Below, in pieces: positions 23,452 to 32,619 of a stretch of 50,213 nucleotides of DNA (its first letter is position 1; every line of letters starts with the position of its first letter). The notes below the pieces were generated by a model. That model was not told the DNA's origin. It made no database searches and saw only the letters and a program-made list of their open reading frames with translations. The position numbers and the translations under genes were made by a program. The stretch spans positions 1-50,213 of the forward strand of contig CACIXU010000011.1 of NCBI GenBank assembly GCA_902590705.1. The letters run 5' to 3'. This DNA is from an uncultured Bacteroidota bacterium (GTDB lineage Bacteria > Bacteroidota > Bacteroidia > Flavobacteriales > Flavobacteriaceae).

Positions 23452-24211
23452 ATCCTTTAAGACTTCGAACGCTTCCATCCTTAATCCAGCCCTCAGAGCC
23501 ATTGGCAATTCTTATTTTTTGCCATTCTTGGAGGGCATCCAAAAGCTGAACTTTTGTTCCCTCGTGGAGAATAAATAAGCTTTCAGCTCTAGTATTGGGC
23601 TCTGCCCAAACTTCAATCTTTTCATTAAACAAGATACCATAGGACGTGGAAGCTTCGTCAGCAGATTTTATAACTGAAATAGATACAGAACTAGCTAATA
23701 ATAAAGCCGTAAATATTGTACTAACAAAGAAAACCCTTTTAAATAAGGGTGTTTTATTTTTCAAATAAAGTCCCCAAAAAATAACCAATAACCATGACAA
23801 AAGTATTAAAACCAAAGCCCAGCCTTCTTGATTAAATAATTCAACTAGGCCCTCCTTTAATTTAGTGACTTGAGATATAGGCAACAACTCTACGGCATCT
23901 ATCGCCATATTCTGAGCAAAAACACTATTGACTAATATGTCTTCGTCAAAGGGTTTCAATTGTTTGGCTTTTTCGAAAAAGAAAATACTTTCTGCAACAT
24001 TATTTAAACGGTAATAACAATTGCCAATATTGAAGTAAAGAGCTGCACTGTGTTCCCCAGATTCTAAAATTTTTTTGTATAATATTAATGCCTTTTCAAA
24101 CTGCCCTGCATTGTATGCAGTATTTGCATTTTGAAACTTCTGACCATTGTCTTGTCCAAAACCCACACAGATAAAAAGCATTGCAAAAAGTAATATCAAT
24201 AGCTTTCTCAT
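23444..24211 (-). CDS. batE: BatE, TPR and SH3-like protein
   Basis: A 255-residue exported protein, last gene of the Bat operon. An N-terminal signal peptide (MRKLLILLFAMLFICVGFG) is followed by TPR repeats (FQNANTAYNAGQFEKALILY, AALYFNIGNCYYRLNNVAES), then two transmembrane helices (about residues 130-150 and 160-182) and a C-terminal SH3-like domain (KIEVWAEPNTRAESLFILHE). This order is the BatE architecture. Bat proteins were described as aerotolerance factors in Bacteroides and are thought to form a periplasmic/inner-membrane complex; the molecular role is unresolved. Start ATG overlaps the batD stop by 4 bp (ATGA). Confidence 0.92.
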   Translation of the reverse strand: MRKLLILLFAMLFICVGFGQDNGQKFQNANTAYNAGQFEKALILYKKILESGEHSAALYFNIGNCYYRLNNVAESIFFFEKAKQLKPFDEDILVNSVFAQNMAIDAVELLPISQVTKLKEGLVELFNQEGWALVLILLSWLLVIFWGLYLKNKTPLFKRVFFVSTIFTALLLASSVSISVIKSADEASTSYGILFNEKIEVWAEPNTRAESLFILHEGTKVQLLDALQEWQKIRIANGSEGWIKDGSVRSLKGFK

Positions 24212-25971
24212 AATTTATTATCAATATTTGAGATTACCTGAAGCGCTTGATCAAAGTCTTGTTGCATTTTAACATCAGTAGCGGGCGAATATCTAGCGAT
24301 TTCACAGTTCTCTAAAAGCGCCACAAATGAACTTATTTCCATTGGAGATAGTTTTTTGACGGCTAATAATTCCATTATTTTTTCTTTGCTAAAATCATCC
24401 GTTTTAATTTTTAATTTTGCTTTTAAATAATTGTAAAGTGCTCGCTCTAAAGCATCATAAAAAAGGGATTTATTGCTAATGTTCTTTTTTGCCTCACCAA
24501 GGTACTTTTTAGCCAACCGGTTTGCTACCCTCAATCTCAATCCCTCAACATCATTTGAAATTCTCTGGTTGCGTCTCGTAAACATAACAAAGGCAAGCAG
24601 TAAAATAAATGGTGAAGCAATCAGATTAAAAAATAATTTACTATTCCAAAATCTCTCCTTAAAAATGGGCTCAAGGTTGGGTTTTAGCTTAATAAATCGG
24701 AAGGATTCATTTGTGTTAGTTACCAGCTGTTTACTTGTAGAAGAAATATTTTTATCCGTATTAGGTAAAACAGGACCTCCATATACATCTACGATTTGAT
24801 CATTAGAGCGCAAAGTAAAATAACGTTCTTTTTTAGGGTCGAAATATGAAAAAGAAATTACCGATATGGGGTATTTCCCTTGAAAGCGAGGAACAACAGT
24901 ATAGTTGTCCTCTATGCTGCCCTGCATGCCATTTAGAGTCGTTTTAACATTTTCGCTATGCTCAGGTTCAAAAACTTCAAGCGTATTTGGCAATACAAGC
25001 TTTGGTAAATTAAAAAGCTTCAAGTTCCCATTACCTGATACTTTTAATTTGACTTCAAAAGATTCAGTTGCCTTCAAAGAATTTTTATTGATCAAAGCGT
25101 CAAAATTGAACTGGCCCACTGCACCAAAAAAATTAGAGGGTTTTCCTCTTTCCGGCAATGATTGGACATCGATTGTTCTTTTACCAGCAGATACCGTTCT
25201 CGAAGATTGCTGAACAACCCTATTCCCAAAAAAATCTCTTCTTTTGGAAGGTAAATCAATCACTAAACTCAAGCTCAGTGGCTCAATAGTCAGTTTTCCC
25301 GTTTTCTGAGGATATAAAACACTCTTTCGCCAAACTACTACATTATAATCTTCCCCTTTGTAAGTTCCTGATTCAACTTTTAGCTGGGGGATATTAATGT
25401 TGTGACTCCAAAAATCTTGAAACTGAGGATTTTCAACAGCTCGTCCATCGGATATTCTAAGTGGGTTTCTGAAATACAGTTTATAAATTACCGTTATGGA
25501 CTCATTTAGATAGGGACGGCTGTTTGAAATCTCAGCAACCAGGTGTAGGTTATCATCAATTAAATACTCTGGACTGTTTGGGTCCCTTGGAACCGCAACC
25601 GCTTGGGTAACTGTAATATCGACCGGAGTCGTCTTATAAACTTCCCCTCCGATATTGATTGTAGCTTGTTTGATCTTTAAAGCACCCTTTTCCTTTGGTG
25701 TGAGAAAATAAGTATAGGTTTTTGAAAAACTTCTTTTTCCATTCACCCATGAATTACTGATTGATTGATTTGGACCACCAACAACTCTAAATCCAGAAAA
25801 ATCTGGAGGAGTAAAGTCATCCCCATTTTGATTCATAATAAAATCTACCCGAAGCCTTTCATTCAAGCCAAGATTTCGCTTGCTAACTTTCGCATCAAAA
25901 CTTACTCCTTGGGCAATCGTTTGAACAATTCCCATAAATACCATTAAAACAAAAATCCCGATTTTTTTCAT
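24208..25971 (-). CDS. batD: BatD, oxygen-tolerance-type Ig-like protein
   Basis: A 587-residue protein with a signal peptide (MKKIGIFVLMVFMGIVQTIA), a long beta-rich periplasmic region that starts VSFDAKVSKRNLGLNERLRVDFIM, and one membrane helix near residues 440-460 (FFNLIASPFILLLAFVMF) followed by a cytoplasmic helical tail ending in a YLKAKLKIKTDDFSKEKI type segment. This is the BatD domain order. The repeated pairs of long beta stretches suggest stacked immunoglobulin-like modules. It lies 10 bp after batC and overlaps batE by 4 bp. Function is inferred only from the operon. Confidence 0.92.
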   Translation of the reverse strand: MKKIGIFVLMVFMGIVQTIAQGVSFDAKVSKRNLGLNERLRVDFIMNQNGDDFTPPDFSGFRVVGGPNQSISNSWVNGKRSFSKTYTYFLTPKEKGALKIKQATINIGGEVYKTTPVDITVTQAVAVPRDPNSPEYLIDDNLHLVAEISNSRPYLNESITVIYKLYFRNPLRISDGRAVENPQFQDFWSHNINIPQLKVESGTYKGEDYNVVVWRKSVLYPQKTGKLTIEPLSLSLVIDLPSKRRDFFGNRVVQQSSRTVSAGKRTIDVQSLPERGKPSNFFGAVGQFNFDALINKNSLKATESFEVKLKVSGNGNLKLFNLPKLVLPNTLEVFEPEHSENVKTTLNGMQGSIEDNYTVVPRFQGKYPISVISFSYFDPKKERYFTLRSNDQIVDVYGGPVLPNTDKNISSTSKQLVTNTNESFRFIKLKPNLEPIFKERFWNSKLFFNLIASPFILLLAFVMFTRRNQRISNDVEGLRLRVANRLAKKYLGEAKKNISNKSLFYDALERALYNYLKAKLKIKTDDFSKEKIMELLAVKKLSPMEISSFVALLENCEIARYSPATDVKMQQDFDQALQVISNIDNKL

Positions 25972-25981
25972 CGATAGAATT

Positions 25982-26800
25982 TTACCAATCCTTTGTACCT
26001 CTTAAAGGAGTTCCCTTAGCCTTTTCTGCATTGACTTTATCTTGAACTTCTTTCTCTTGGTTATTCATTGCCTCTAACAAGCTTTTAACTTGCTCAGGGG
26101 ATAATTCCTTTTGTCGAGGTTGCTGCGGCTGTTGATTTTGCTTTTTATCTTTTTCATCTTTTGGTTGGTTATCTTTTTGCTGATCCCCTTCACCCTTTTT
26201 ATCCTCTTTATCCTCTCTTTCACTATCATCATTATTCTCTCTAGAATCCTGATCTTTGTCACTTTCCTTATCTTGATCTTTGTTTTCCTGATTATCCTGG
26301 TCCTTTTGGTTTTTCTGATCTTTATTGTCTTGATTTTGGTCCTGATTATCCTGTTGTTGCTGTTCTTTTTCTAGTAATTCCTTTGCCACGGCATAGTTGT
26401 AGCGAGTTTCCTCATCTTGGGGATTATTTCTCAGTGCATTTTTGTAGGTCTCTACGGCTTTGGCATAATCTTTTTGTTTCATAAATACATTACCCATATT
26501 GTGAAATGCATGGTGCTTACTAGAATTATTTTCAGCAAATTTTTGGGTTTGAAAATACCGTTGTTTCGCCTCTTCATAATCTTGCTCATTAAAATGTGTA
26601 TTGCCTAGGTTGTATAATGCCTCTGTTCTTTCAGGGGATTTAGATAGTGCCTTACGGAAAGCCATTTCAGCCTCATCAAATACCTGCGTATCAAAGAGTT
26701 TGTTCCCCTCATAAATTTGGTTTGTAACTTCGCTGTCCTGTGCCTTAATTGACCCTATGACAAAGAAAAATAAAACCAATAAAGTAGTTCTTGATGCCAT
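25982..26800 (-). CDS. batC: BatC, TPR protein with charged low-complexity tail
   Basis: A 272-residue exported protein. After the signal peptide (MASRTTLLVLFFFVIGSIKA) come three TPR units: NKLFDTQVFDEAEMAFRKAL, EALYNLGNTHFNEQDYEEAK and AFHNMGNVFMKQKDYAKAVE. From about residue 165 to 235 the sequence is a low-complexity run of Q, N, D, K and E, usual for BatC and probably disordered. The tail KELSPEQVKSLLEAMNNQEK is an ordered helix. On the opposite strand this run produces a long hydrophobic ORF that is an artefact. ATG overlaps the batB stop by one base (TAATG). Confidence 0.93.
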   Translation of the reverse strand: MASRTTLLVLFFFVIGSIKAQDSEVTNQIYEGNKLFDTQVFDEAEMAFRKALSKSPERTEALYNLGNTHFNEQDYEEAKQRYFQTQKFAENNSSKHHAFHNMGNVFMKQKDYAKAVETYKNALRNNPQDEETRYNYAVAKELLEKEQQQQDNQDQNQDNKDQKNQKDQDNQENKDQDKESDKDQDSRENNDDSEREDKEDKKGEGDQQKDNQPKDEKDKKQNQQPQQPRQKELSPEQVKSLLEAMNNQEKEVQDKVNAEKAKGTPLRGTKDW

Positions 26801-27834
26801 TATTTTTCGTTAAATAAATTAAGACGTTGTACCCATTTAGTTTTAGTTTCAAAGAGAAATAACTCTAACAAAATTAATATGAATCCAGCAAAAAGAAAAG
26901 CCTGGAACTGATCTTTATAGCTCACAAATTTCTTTGCTTCAAATTCTTTTTTATCCATATTCTTAAGTGTATCTACTACAAAATCCACTACCGTTTGTGT
27001 ATCATTACCATCAATATATTCACCCTCAGCTGCATTAGCTATTTGCATTAGAATCTCTGGATTTCTTTTGGTAATAACCGTTTCCCCATCCAAGTTTTTC
27101 TTGTAGGACTCTACGACTCCTCTCCTTTTTATCGGTATTGGAGCGCCTTCTTCTGACCCTACCCCAAAAGTAAAAATTCTTATCCCCATTTCTGAAGCCC
27201 TATTGGCGGCAGATTCCCCCTCTTCGGAGTGATCCTCCCCATCGGAAACTAAAAAAAGCACCCGATTGGTTTGGTCTTCATCATCAAAAAAGGTACCTGA
27301 TAAGTCCAAAGCAGCGTCAAGTGCCGTCCCTTGGGAGGACAACATATCGGTATTTAGTGCTTGTAAAAACATTTTAGCCGCACCATAATCAGTAGTAATT
27401 GGCAATTGAGGAATTGCCTTAGCTGCATAAGCAATTATCCCAACACGATCGCTAGTTAATTGATTAATAATAGCTGAAACTAGGCGTTTGGACTTTTCCA
27501 ATCGATTAGGAGCTATATCCTCTGCCAACATACTCTTAGATACATCTATTGCAAAAACGATATCTACACCCTCTCTTTTTACCGTTTCTAGCTGAGTTCC
27601 TATTTTGGGATTTACCAATCCCAGGATTAAAAGTGAAATCCCCAAAGTCATTAAGAGTAACTTAAAAGCTGGTTTAAATCTAGACTGATTTGGACTTAGT
27701 TTTTCCATTAAAGAAGGTTGGGCAAAGCGCATTTGTGTTGTACGCTTCCATTTTACAACCAGAAGAAAACCAACCCACAATATGGGCAGTATGCCAAATA
27801 AGTACAAATAAAAAGGTGCGTCCAGTTGATACAT
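26800..27834 (-). CDS. batB: BatB, VWA-domain membrane protein
   Basis: A 344-residue von Willebrand A protein. Two N-terminal membrane helices (PFYLYLFGILPILWVGFLL and LLLMTLGISLLILGLV) precede the VWA domain with its metal-ion site DVSKSM (in DIVFAIDVSKSMLAEDI), a conserved threonine in TTDYGA/GTALDAAL and the aspartate in VSDGEDHSE; a last helix follows near residue 320. I chose ATG 27834 (MYQLDAPFYLYLF), the usual BatB N-terminus, which leaves one base after the batA stop; an in-frame upstream start at 27879 would overlap batA by 44 bp. It probably pairs with BatA at the inner membrane. Confidence 0.93.
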   Translation of the reverse strand: MYQLDAPFYLYLFGILPILWVGFLLVVKWKRTTQMRFAQPSLMEKLSPNQSRFKPAFKLLLMTLGISLLILGLVNPKIGTQLETVKREGVDIVFAIDVSKSMLAEDIAPNRLEKSKRLVSAIINQLTSDRVGIIAYAAKAIPQLPITTDYGAAKMFLQALNTDMLSSQGTALDAALDLSGTFFDDEDQTNRVLFLVSDGEDHSEEGESAANRASEMGIRIFTFGVGSEEGAPIPIKRRGVVESYKKNLDGETVITKRNPEILMQIANAAEGEYIDGNDTQTVVDFVVDTLKNMDKKEFEAKKFVSYKDQFQAFLFAGFILILLELFLFETKTKWVQRLNLFNEK

Positions 27835-27835
27835 T

Positions 27836-28840
27836 TCAAATAAAGCTTTTAAATAGGGTATTTCTAGCCAACCACTCAATTAAAATTAAAGCCAAAGCCA
27901 CTAATATCAGGGGTCTAAATTTTTCATTATAATTATAATATTTAAATTCCTCGACTTCCGTTTTTTCTAATTTATTGATTTCACTATAAATCTCTTCCAA
28001 CTTTTTATTATCAGTTGCCCTAAAATAAAGACCCCCAGTATTCTTAGCAATAGTTTTTAATAACGCCTCATCAATTTCAACTTTTGTCAGTCCATATTGA
28101 AACTTTCCATTAGGTAAGATTCCCACTGGAGCTCTAGCAGTACCATTGCTGCCAAGTCCAATTGTATAGGTCTTAATCTGATATTCCACTGCAAGTTCAC
28201 TTGCTATCTTGGGGTCAATAAACCCAGAGTTATTAACGCCATCAGTAAGTAAAATGATCACTTTACTCTTAGCGCGACTATCTTTCAATCTGTTTACTGC
28301 GGTAGCAAGGCCCATACCTATAGCAGTTCCATCCTCAATAATACCGTCATATCGAATATCTTGTAAAGCGTTTTTTACAATCGCTTTATCACTGGTAATC
28401 GGTGTTTTGGTATAACTTTCTCCAGCATAAATAACCAACCCAATTCTGTCGCTTATTCGATCATCAATAAAAGATGAGGCTACCCTCTTTAATGAGGAAA
28501 GACGGTTCGGTTTCAGATCTTGAGCCAGCATACTAGAGGATATATCAATCGCCATAACTATATCTATTCCTTTGTTGGTTTTAGTTCTTGTTGAGACATC
28601 CATAGTTTGAGGGCGAGATAGTGCCAGAATTATCAAACTCAGTGAAAGGAGCTTCAAAACAGATAATAAGGGTTGGAGCTTAGCCAGAAAACTTGATTTT
28701 TTCTGAAAGCCTTTAATCGACGATATTTTTAAAACAGGTTGTACTTTTTTTGAGGTTAAAAAGTACCATACAATTATCAGCGGAAATGACAGAAAAAGCC
28801 ACATATAATTGGGATTCGCAAAGTAAACTCCTTCAAACAC
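27836..28840 (-). CDS. batA: BatA, VWA-domain membrane protein
   Basis: A 334-residue VWA protein with two N-terminal helices (YMWLFLSFPLIIVWYFLTS, and SVLKLLSLSLIILALS) and the VWA domain from about residue 90. The metal-ion site is DISSSM in DIVMAIDISSSMLAQDL, with supporting residues in EDGTAIGMG and LTDGVNNSG. One C-terminal helix (FRPLILVALALILIEWLA) closes the protein, so the VWA domain should sit in the periplasm between membrane anchors, as in BatB. It begins 5 bp after the 544-residue gene. BatA and BatB are paralogues by arrangement and motif. Confidence 0.94.
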   Translation of the reverse strand: MFEGVYFANPNYMWLFLSFPLIIVWYFLTSKKVQPVLKISSIKGFQKKSSFLAKLQPLLSVLKLLSLSLIILALSRPQTMDVSTRTKTNKGIDIVMAIDISSSMLAQDLKPNRLSSLKRVASSFIDDRISDRIGLVIYAGESYTKTPITSDKAIVKNALQDIRYDGIIEDGTAIGMGLATAVNRLKDSRAKSKVIILLTDGVNNSGFIDPKIASELAVEYQIKTYTIGLGSNGTARAPVGILPNGKFQYGLTKVEIDEALLKTIAKNTGGLYFRATDNKKLEEIYSEINKLEKTEVEEFKYYNYNEKFRPLILVALALILIEWLARNTLFKSFI

Positions 28841-28845
28841 TTTTC

Positions 28846-30480
28846 TTATAATTCTTTTATTAATTCAAAGCTTTCCATAACTCTTTTTTCTATTTCAGGA
28901 CCATAGCGATCTTCCTTCTCATACATTAAAGTCAAATTAATCCCACCTTTATCAAAATCAAATAAATGGGTCATATAATTGCAACGAATCCGTTTATCTT
29001 TTCCTTTTTTTGGATAGTCCAGAGTCCCGTAAATTTTTAAGGCTGGGATTCCTGACAAGGTTGTAAATTTCTCTTCTTTGATAAGAATGTTTACCGCACC
29101 ACGAGATTGGAAATCATTAATTATTTCATTAATTAATAATTGTACAGCCTCATTATTTTTAACACGTTGCTCATCATCAGTAGGGTTTTCTTCTTGTTTC
29201 TGTTTAGGCAATTTTTTGGTGAAAACCAAATCAATGTAAAAAGGAGAATCGTAGTCCCCTGAAGAAAAACGTAATGCACCTCCCATTTCTGTTTTAACTC
29301 TGCGTAAAACTTCTGGGGTTGCTATTTTTACTGGAGGAGTTCCATATTGACTGATAATCCATTCTTTATTTTTAAGCTTTATTGTCGGATAACCAAGGAG
29401 GATATCTCTAACCGGATAAAACCCATAAACTGAAACAGCTGTTCCAAAGCTTATAACCATTAAAATCAACAATGAGACCAAACCCCATTTTAACTGTTGT
29501 TTTCTTCTTTTCTTTGCCAATAATTGTTGGTATTCCTCTCGTTCTCTGATCTCTTCAGTCGTTGGTTCCGGCAAGGCTTCATTGGTCTCGACTACTACCC
29601 CCTGTACCAATATCCTATCTTTTGCAGTAGTTCCGAATTCAGGAGTGGATAGGGCGAATTTTACCAAATCAGCTGTTTGTAAAACAGACTTAAGGTTCTT
29701 GATTGTCTCTCTTTCCAGCTCGAGTTTTCCAGATTTTTTTAAACCCTCTAATTTGAGTAACAATTCATCTGTAGTACTTTCCAAAGCAGTAATTTTTGCC
29801 TCTTCCTCTAAGTAACGTCTCACCACATCGGTCAGACGAGAATAATAATTTTTGTACTCCTCCTGCTCAGAAGGAGTGAAAGATTCTAGTGCTTTTAATT
29901 CCTCAATAGCGCGTTCAAAAGGTGGAAGTTTCTTTCTACTTTCTTCCCTCCTCTTTTTTGCAAAAAAGAAACTATATATTAACCCAATTAAAATCAAAAC
30001 CACTAATAGTCCAAATATTAGACTTTTGGTAAGAGCATCAAAGTTTTGCTCAACTTGGACAACGGGTTTTATATCAAATAATTTTTGCTTCAGGGTATCT
30101 ACTGGAACGGTTGCCACTTGAATCAGCAGAGAATCAGAGATTTTAGCAAATCCATCAACCAAGACTTTTTGTGGTGGCAACCAGTAGGCTCCAGAGTCAA
30201 ATTGAATCAAGGCATATTTCTTGGTAAAAAGGAATTGACTTTGGGCCCTCAAGGTATCAATCGTACTTTCCTCAAGGATTTCAAATGGAGCAAACAGGGC
30301 TTGTTCTGGAAAAATAACATTTGCAGTAGAATCGGCTTTTATTTGAAGCGTATAGTTAATTTGTTCGCCGATGCGCATTTTGGTGGTATCAACAGCTACA
30401 TTTAATTCCGGAGCTGTCTGTCCTCTCATTATGCAAAAGAAAAAAATCAATCCAAAAAACAGCAAGGTGCTTCTCTTCAT
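28846..30480 (-). CDS. unnamed Bat-operon protein (BatD-like N-terminus, two TM)
   Basis: A 544-residue protein found between the DUF58 gene and batA. It has a signal peptide (MKRSTLLFFGLIFFFCIMRG), a beta-rich periplasmic region resembling the start of BatD (LNVAVDTTKMRIGEQINYTL), a membrane helix near residues 152-172, a helical cytoplasmic segment of about 150 residues (PPFERAIEELKALES, YYSRLTDVVRRYLEEEA) and a second helix near residue 337-355. The last 180 residues are a separate alpha/beta region with no motif I recognise. The DUF4381-like helical segment is typical of this position. ATG overlaps the DUF58 stop by one base (TAATG). Confidence 0.8.
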   Translation of the reverse strand: MKRSTLLFFGLIFFFCIMRGQTAPELNVAVDTTKMRIGEQINYTLQIKADSTANVIFPEQALFAPFEILEESTIDTLRAQSQFLFTKKYALIQFDSGAYWLPPQKVLVDGFAKISDSLLIQVATVPVDTLKQKLFDIKPVVQVEQNFDALTKSLIFGLLVVLILIGLIYSFFFAKKRREESRKKLPPFERAIEELKALESFTPSEQEEYKNYYSRLTDVVRRYLEEEAKITALESTTDELLLKLEGLKKSGKLELERETIKNLKSVLQTADLVKFALSTPEFGTTAKDRILVQGVVVETNEALPEPTTEEIREREEYQQLLAKKRRKQQLKWGLVSLLILMVISFGTAVSVYGFYPVRDILLGYPTIKLKNKEWIISQYGTPPVKIATPEVLRRVKTEMGGALRFSSGDYDSPFYIDLVFTKKLPKQKQEENPTDDEQRVKNNEAVQLLINEIINDFQSRGAVNILIKEEKFTTLSGIPALKIYGTLDYPKKGKDKRIRCNYMTHLFDFDKGGINLTLMYEKEDRYGPEIEKRVMESFELIKEL

Positions 30481-31346
30481 TACCCTCTTGATTTAAAAAA
30501 ATTCAAAAGCTTTTTTACGTAGCTCTGATCCAATCGGCAATGTAGAGTTCCTGCACCATTTTTATGGAACAAGTTTTCAAATGCTTTCACTTGTATGGAA
30601 TATTGCTTGGCATAAGCCTTGCGAACTGCTGCTGACTGAGTATTAATATAGGCTGTTTGACCCGTTTCGTTATCTAGCATGGGGACTAAGCCTAAATTAG
30701 GGATGTTTTCCTCGTGGCGGTCATAAATTCTAATACCAGTCAAATCGTGTTTTTTGGCCACAATCCTTAAAGTTTTTTCATAGTCACTATCGATAAAATC
30801 TGACATCAAAAAAACGATAGCTTTCTTTTTCATTACCCCCGATAAAAATTCTAAAGCATTGCTGATACTTGTTTTTTGACTCTTAGGCTCGAACTCTAAA
30901 AGTTCTCGGATGATTCGTAAAACATGAGAACGTCCTTTTTTTGGCGGTATAAAAAGCTCTAACTGGTCAGAAAAAAGAATTAATCCCACCTTATCATTAT
31001 TTTGCATAGCAGAAAAAGAAAGCGTTGCAGCTATTTCTGTAAGTTCCTCCCGTTTAAATTGTCCTTCAGTTCCAAATAATTCGGATCCACTAACATCAAT
31101 CATTAACATAAGGGTCAGCTCTCTTTCTTCCTCAAAAACCTTTACATATGGTTCGTTATAGCGGGCAGTAACATTCCAATCAATACTTCTCACATCGTCT
31201 CCATACTGATATTGTCGCACCTCACTAAAGGTCATCCCTCTTCCTTTGAAGGTACTGTGGTACTCCCCACCGAATATATTATCACTAAGCCGTCGGGTCT
31301 TAATTTCAATCTTACGAACTTTTTTTAGGAGCTCCTTGGTATCCAT
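30480..31346 (-). CDS. DUF58 domain protein
   Basis: A 288-residue soluble DUF58 protein. The hallmark is YGDDVRSIDWNVTARYNEPY near residue 50, preceded by GRGMTFSEVRQY; a VWA-like region follows with MLMIDVSGSELFG, where DVSGS replaces a full metal site, and FLMSDFIDSD. DUF58 proteins usually stand next to MoxR ATPases and VWA proteins; the set is thought to act as a chaperone-like maturation system. It lies 37 bp after moxR in the same direction. No signal peptide, so it should be cytoplasmic. Confidence 0.93.
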   Translation of the reverse strand: MDTKELLKKVRKIEIKTRRLSDNIFGGEYHSTFKGRGMTFSEVRQYQYGDDVRSIDWNVTARYNEPYVKVFEEERELTLMLMIDVSGSELFGTEGQFKREELTEIAATLSFSAMQNNDKVGLILFSDQLELFIPPKKGRSHVLRIIRELLEFEPKSQKTSISNALEFLSGVMKKKAIVFLMSDFIDSDYEKTLRIVAKKHDLTGIRIYDRHEENIPNLGLVPMLDNETGQTAYINTQSAAVRKAYAKQYSIQVKAFENLFHKNGAGTLHCRLDQSYVKKLLNFFKSRG

Positions 31347-31383
31347 TGGTGCTTAAATTAGTAATGATTTAGAATTTTATTTC

Positions 31384-32391
31384 CTATGGCACCTCTACTT
31401 CATTGATGATTTGGCTGATCAAATCCTCACTAGTAACGTTTTCTGCTTCTGCCTCGTAAGTCAATCCAATACGGTGTCTTAAAACGTCATAGATTACTTC
31501 CCGGACATCCTCCGGGATTACGTAACCACGGTGTTTTAGAAAGGCATGGCACTTTGCTGCAGTAGCTAGGTTGATACTTCCCCGTGGAGAGGCTCCGAAA
31601 CTGATCAGGGGCTTAATTTCAGCTAAATTATATTTTTCCGGATATCGGGTCGCAAAGATCAAATCGAGAATATACTTTTCAATTTTCTCATCCATGTAAA
31701 TTTCTATAACAGTGGCTTGCGCTTTTTCAATTTGCTTTGTTGTCACTACGGGTTTTATTTTTTCCTTTACGTTATTGAGATTAGAGCGAATAATTATTTG
31801 TTCTTCGTCAAGCTTGGGGTAATCGATCACAGTTTTCAACATGAATCTATCTACCTGTGCCTCAGGCAAAGGGTAGGTGCCTTCTTGCTCCACAGGATTT
31901 TGGGTCGCCATTACCAAAAAAGGCGAGGGGAGTTTAAAGGTCGAATCACCAATAGTAACCTGCTTTTCCTGCATGGCTTCCAACAAGGCAGACTGTACTT
32001 TGGCCGGGGCACGGTTGATTTCATCAGCCAGTACAAAGTTGGCAAAAACTGGCCCTTTTTTTATCGTGAAATCATTCTCCTTGATATTGTAGATCATCGT
32101 ACCTACAACATCGGCAGGCAACAAATCAGGGGTGAACTGTACCCTGCTAAAAATACCTTTTACCGATTGACTCAGCGTATTAATAGCAAGAGTTTTGGCC
32201 AAGCCTGGAACTCCCTCTAAAAGGATATGTCCCTGACCCAACAGTCCGATTAACAATCTTTCGACCATATGTTTCTGACCAATAATAACCTTGTTAATTT
32301 CCATGGTCAAAAGATCGACAAAGGCACTTTCCTTTTCAATCTTTTCATTGATTGCTTTAATATTAACATTCTTATTTATAGTATCTTCCAT
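31384..32391 (-). CDS. MoxR-family AAA+ ATPase
   Basis: A 335-residue MoxR ATPase, first gene of the Bat operon. Walker A is GVPGLAKT (around residue 60), Walker B VLADEINRAPAKVQSALLEA, sensor 1 ATQNPVEQEGTYPLPEAQ and the arginine finger region FGASPRGSINLATAAK. MoxR proteins act with VWA-domain partners, as magnesium chelatase-like remodelling machines; here the partners are BatA, BatB and DUF58. Starts with ATG at 32391. The 228-bp gap upstream contains a 12-bp palindrome that may regulate the operon. Confidence 0.95.
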   Translation of the reverse strand: MEDTINKNVNIKAINEKIEKESAFVDLLTMEINKVIIGQKHMVERLLIGLLGQGHILLEGVPGLAKTLAINTLSQSVKGIFSRVQFTPDLLPADVVGTMIYNIKENDFTIKKGPVFANFVLADEINRAPAKVQSALLEAMQEKQVTIGDSTFKLPSPFLVMATQNPVEQEGTYPLPEAQVDRFMLKTVIDYPKLDEEQIIIRSNLNNVKEKIKPVVTTKQIEKAQATVIEIYMDEKIEKYILDLIFATRYPEKYNLAEIKPLISFGASPRGSINLATAAKCHAFLKHRGYVIPEDVREVIYDVLRHRIGLTYEAEAENVTSEDLISQIINEVEVP

Positions 32392-32453
32392 TATCTCTAA
32401 CGATTAAAACATTATTTTTGGGAAAGCAAAATTGAAAAATTTTTTTATGCCCC

Positions 32454-32465
32454 ATTGTTAACAAT
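32454..32465. promoter_or_regulatory. 12-bp perfect palindrome upstream of moxR
   Basis: ATTGTTAACAAT reads the same on both strands. It lies 63 bp upstream of the moxR ATG in the hflX-moxR gap, next to a degenerate repeat of its half (ATTGGTTAA). On the minus strand a near -7 element CAATTTTG follows at 32434-32427. A dimeric regulator could bind here; chance cannot be excluded in AT-rich DNA. Confidence 0.3.
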
Positions 32466-32590
32466 TGGTTAAAAATATTGTGCTTATGGGTTTTATTAGC
32501 ACCGAAGTAGTTATAATTTATAAAATCGAAATTAATGGAAATTAAAAAAATGACAAAGTGCTCAGCAATAATATCTTTAATTATCAACTG

Positions 32591-32617
32591 CTTTAATAGT
32601 TATTTGAGTTATTAAAG
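32591..32617 (-). terminator. weak hairpin after hflX
   Basis: CTTTAATA at 32591-32598 and TATTAAAG at 32610-32617 can pair with an 11-nt loop, starting 2 nt after the hflX stop codon. The stem is all A/T except one pair at the base and there is no T run, so it would be a weak terminator or a 3'-end stabiliser at best. Confidence 0.25.
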
Positions 32618-32619
32618 AT

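Noticed and set aside
26111-26374. 87-codon strongly hydrophobic plus-strand ORF
   Set aside because: It is the reverse complement of the Q/N/D/K/E-rich tail of BatC; the hydrophobicity is an artefact of that composition.
27834-27879. Upstream start for batB
   Set aside because: It would overlap batA by 44 bp and add residues not seen in BatB; ATG 27834 gives the family N-terminus.
31717-32220. 167-codon plus-strand ORF
   Set aside because: Lies antisense inside moxR, whose AAA+ motifs are complete; no family features.
32372-32587. 71-codon minus-strand ORF upstream of moxR
   Set aside because: Overlaps the moxR start in another frame, covers the palindrome, and shows no conserved features.
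32591-32617. Strong terminator after hflX
   Set aside because: The stem is nearly all A/T and has no T run; kept only as a weak hairpin.
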